Assembly: GCA_023375785.1 (NCBI GenBank)
Contig: SZWC01018940.1
Location: forward strand, 11,586 to 31,944
Direction: 5' to 3'
DNA length: 20,359 nt
Origin: Penium margaritaceum
Taxonomy: Eukaryota; Streptophyta; Zygnematophyceae; Desmidiales; Peniaceae
In this document: positions 18,228-20,359 of the stretch, in pieces
Layout of the letters: each line of letters begins with the position of its first letter
How positions within the stretch are numbered: position 1 is the first letter of the stretch
Notes under the pieces: model-generated
The model's database searches: none
Seen by the model: only the letters and a program-made list of their open reading frames with translations
What the model was told of the DNA's origin: nothing
Translations under genes and position numbers: made by a program

Positions 18228-18336
18228 GGTGGGTTCCATGTGGTTCTACTTCATCCATGTCTTTTCTTCAGCAGTTGGTGCGCTACACACCTTGTATAGC
18301 TACAACCTTTACTACTATACATAACGTGTTTGCAGA
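18136..18336 (+). repeat. Duplicated acceptor-like 33-bp blocks
   Basis: The block 18136-18168 is identical to 18304-18336 (offset 168). Each ends ATAACGTGTTTGCAGA, a good 3' splice site. A partial third copy of 15 bp (ATACATAACGTGTTT) lies at 18171-18185, exactly at the junction where the second leader begins. DNA between the leader and acceptor blocks differs between the two repeats although the blocks themselves are identical. Confidence 0.7.
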
Positions 18337-19049
18337 CTTCTAGTGAGACTTGGTTGTGTGCTCATGGTGTACAACTACAACCTCTACAAACCCATATGTG
18401 ATGTATGTATCCTTTACTAACATATACATTTTAACTTATGGTGTTTGGTAAATCTTATGTAGAAGTGTGCTTAACGCCAAAGTCCATAAGTGTATTAAGC
18501 AAATGAATTGGGAGGTGTATGGGTAGAGGGGTAGGGACAATTCAAAAATGAATTTTAGATGAATGAACAAACTATGAAATAGCGCATTTTTCATCCTTTT
18601 TCGTACATTTATGAACATCAGGCCAACCCAAATAAATCATCTCTAAAATACATCTACAACTACAACATTGGTGGTTGTTTAGGGGGAGGGGGGATGGTGG
18701 GTGTAACATTCTTCTAAGTCTTCACCTTCGAAGAATAAACACATGAATTTGTTAACATACATGTGAAATAACTTATGAACACCATATATGCCAATTATAT
18801 TTTTCTTAGCGCACCTAAAATAGAATGTTTAAGAGGTTCAGGTTTTCGAGTTTTTTCAATTCCACTTCACTAGTATTGTATCATTGACAGTATTTTTTGT
18901 TCCTGTAAATTTTAGTGTACAATATTATGTGTTCATACACCTTATTTTTATGAAATATTCCTACTTGAGCATATGATAACATACACATAAAAATTGTATG
19001 AAAAAACTAGATTAACCATACCTTGTGACAACACTACAGGAGAAAACAA
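18337..19049. other. AT-rich spacer
   Basis: No supported gene. A G-rich run at 18682-18701 (tracts of 5, 6 and 3) falls just short of a canonical quadruplex. The box TAGTGTACAATATTATG near 18913 resembles the end of a satellite monomer. Confidence 0.4.
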
Positions 19050-19260
19050 CATGATCTTCCCTTCCTCCATCTCATATTGGTTGACTTCCTTAGCCAAAAT
19101 AGAGGATAAAGTCTCTCCTCTATCCACTCCTTGCATAAGAAAATGGGATAAAAGTGAGGATAAGGGCTTTCTCCAATGCACCCCTCCCCCGATCTCACTT
19201 GTGTTAACGACCCTAAGGAGGTAGAAGTGGAGGGTTTTTCCATTTCCTTCTCCCTTAACA
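19050..19260. repeat. Second purine/pyrimidine-switching block
   Basis: It alternates CT-rich and GA-rich runs as at 14870-15160 (for example AGAGGATAAAGTCTCTCCTC at 19100, GTGAGGATAAGGGCTTTCTCC near 19154). The shared motif order CCTT-CAT...AAAG...GGATA..GGG..TCTCC suggests kinship, but divergence is high. Confidence 0.35.
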
Positions 19261-19264
19261 TATC

Positions 19265-19597
19265 ATGGTCATCATCCGTAGGCGGAGTGAGGCAAAGAAT
19301 TGTCTTTCCTTTCACTTTTACGTCGTAGGTCATGGAGTTACATATGCACCAACACTTTTGACATACAATTTTAATGTTAAGATGAATGTTTCAAGTAGCA
19401 CATTTGCTAGGAAAGGTTTTGGTATCATTGAAGTAAAAGATCAATATTTCACCAGATTATTTTATCCAAGTACCTTACGTATTGGATACAATTATTTCCA
19501 CGCGAATAAGAGGATATGTAATTCTATTGACTTTTCATTTAGGAGCCTAAGAAATCAGTTTAATTCTCAAAATAAATATCTTTCTTGCTTCGAATAA
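19265..19597 (+). CDS. Unassigned 110-codon open frame
   Basis: An ATG-led frame in AT-rich DNA. Composition is Phe/Tyr/Asn/Ser-rich, as expected of an accidental frame in such DNA. No domain, signal peptide or membrane helix is apparent, and the reverse strand is also open near its start (19333-19034). It is listed only because it is one of the longer frames in this half; I think it is probably not a gene. Confidence 0.12.
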   Translation: MVIIRRRSEAKNCLSFHFYVVGHGVTYAPTLLTYNFNVKMNVSSSTFARKGFGIIEVKDQYFTRLFYPSTLRIGYNYFHANKRICNSIDFSFRSLRNQFNSQNKYLSCFE

Positions 19598-20359
19598 AAC
19601 AAATATCTTATCAAATCTCTTCCACTAGTAACATAAGAGGCAAGTAGTGTTTCTTTAATCAAAGTAGAGGTGTAGAATTGTTGGTCATGTATACACCACT
19701 AGAAAATGAGCTCAATGTTTCTAGATGAGATGTTAAAAATTTGATAATTTAATCAACTGTTTTAATATTCAAATGAAAATTAGGGAAGATTAACAGTTGA
19801 ATACATAATCCAAAATAATGTTTTCGATTTTGAAATTTAGTTCATTTGTATACGACTTGGAATAAATGATCAACCAAATCTGCCCATGATTTTTGTAATA
19901 GCACAAATACTTCAAGTTGCATTTCTAAAAACTCCAAAATCCTACCTACAATAGGGTACATAACGAGTTCACTCAAGTTGCATAAGGTATGAACCAATTT
20001 TTGTTGTGTAATGGCCATGATATTGCCCACCATCATTAAAACCAGAAAGCTTATGTACACTGGCACAATATATGGAAGTAATGCAAATAAGTGCCACTTT
20101 TTACTTAAGTCTCATATGCTCGTCTTTGCAATTTCAAGTGTTCCAGGTGCACGAAGTAGATGACAATTGCAAAGTTCATGTAGGTTGTAGTGAACACACG
20201 TGTGATACAGGGAGGTAGAGTTAATCAGAGAACTTTTATGCACTAGCTGAAGTGTGTATGATGCTTGTTTTACAGGAAGCTTCCATGTAAGACACTCCTT
20301 GTGTGAATAATGTGAATGAGGTTGGTTGGTGGTTGATATGTTGTGGGAGGGGGGGAGGG
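19598..20359. other. AT-rich spacer ending in a G-quadruplex motif
   Basis: No supported gene. The last 15 bases (20345-20359) hold G-tracts of 3, 7 and 3 that can be read as four tracts of three, a canonical quadruplex pattern cut by the window edge. A weakly satellite-like stretch precedes it from about 20180. Confidence 0.4.

Larger units (their letters stand above)
17660..18400 (+). mobile_element. LTR-like regulatory block, unproven
   Basis: The block combines features typical of an LTR or a TE promoter: a TATA-like ACTATAAAATAC at about 17669, an 18-19 bp minisatellite, two copies of an ACATAAATAG-type TATA-like leader, and duplicated acceptor-like blocks. I found no TG/CA ends, target duplication or primer-binding site, and no reverse transcriptase, integrase or gag nearby. 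It may be a solo or truncated LTR, or a duplicated promoter region of another gene. Confidence 0.3.

Noticed and set aside
19034..19333. 99-codon minus-strand frame
   Set aside because: It overlaps a purine/pyrimidine repeat block and an opposing open frame; composition explains it.

Overview
This is a stretch of eukaryotic nuclear DNA with very few genes. It shows an intron end with a pyrimidine tract and AG, AATAAA-type 3' ends, a decayed PIF/Harbinger DDE transposase, satellite-like arrays and long AT-rich spacers. Nothing looks bacterial: there are no operons and no long clean genes. The family content (a ubiquitin-interacting-motif protein, Harbinger remnants) and the texture fit a large, repeat-rich genome of the green lineage. 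My guess is a streptophyte alga or a bryophyte, but the sequence does not settle this.

Left part (1-4440): the window opens at the end of an intron, followed by the terminal exon of a gene (63-517, + strand). Its predicted C-terminus is alanine/glycine-rich and ends in a ubiquitin-interacting motif. The exon with its intron tail and about 740 bases of downstream DNA is repeated 3.17 kb further on (about 3171-4440). In the second copy the same frame carries three stops, and the differences are strongly biased to C-to-T and G-to-A. Between the copies (1254-3170) lie short tandem repeats (33 bp and 27 bp units) and C-rich duplicated blocks.

Middle part (4680-7510): a frameshifted PIF/Harbinger transposase remnant lies on the + strand (4681-5586). 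Its DDE triad can still be traced across broken frames with DD48E spacing. Facing it on the - strand (7508-6470) is a second broken coding region with an acidic stretch, an Ala/Gly/Pro-rich stretch and a charged helical C-terminus. Harbinger elements normally carry a second, Myb/SANT-like gene, so the pair may be one dead element, but I could not see a Myb domain.

Repeat array (7616-9440): a G-rich satellite built from monomers of about 115-135 bp, organised as a six-monomer higher-order unit of about 765-793 bp present twice, followed by degenerate monomers. Monomers often carry an ACACTAGTGT-like palindrome.

Right part (9441-20359): mostly AT-rich spacer with scattered hairpins and palindromes, G-quadruplex motifs and one unassigned open frame (10868-11332). 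There is also an LTR-like block (about 17660-18400) in which a TATA-like box, a short leader and a splice donor are tandemly duplicated together with a matching splice-acceptor block. No intact gene with a recognisable domain was found right of 9441.
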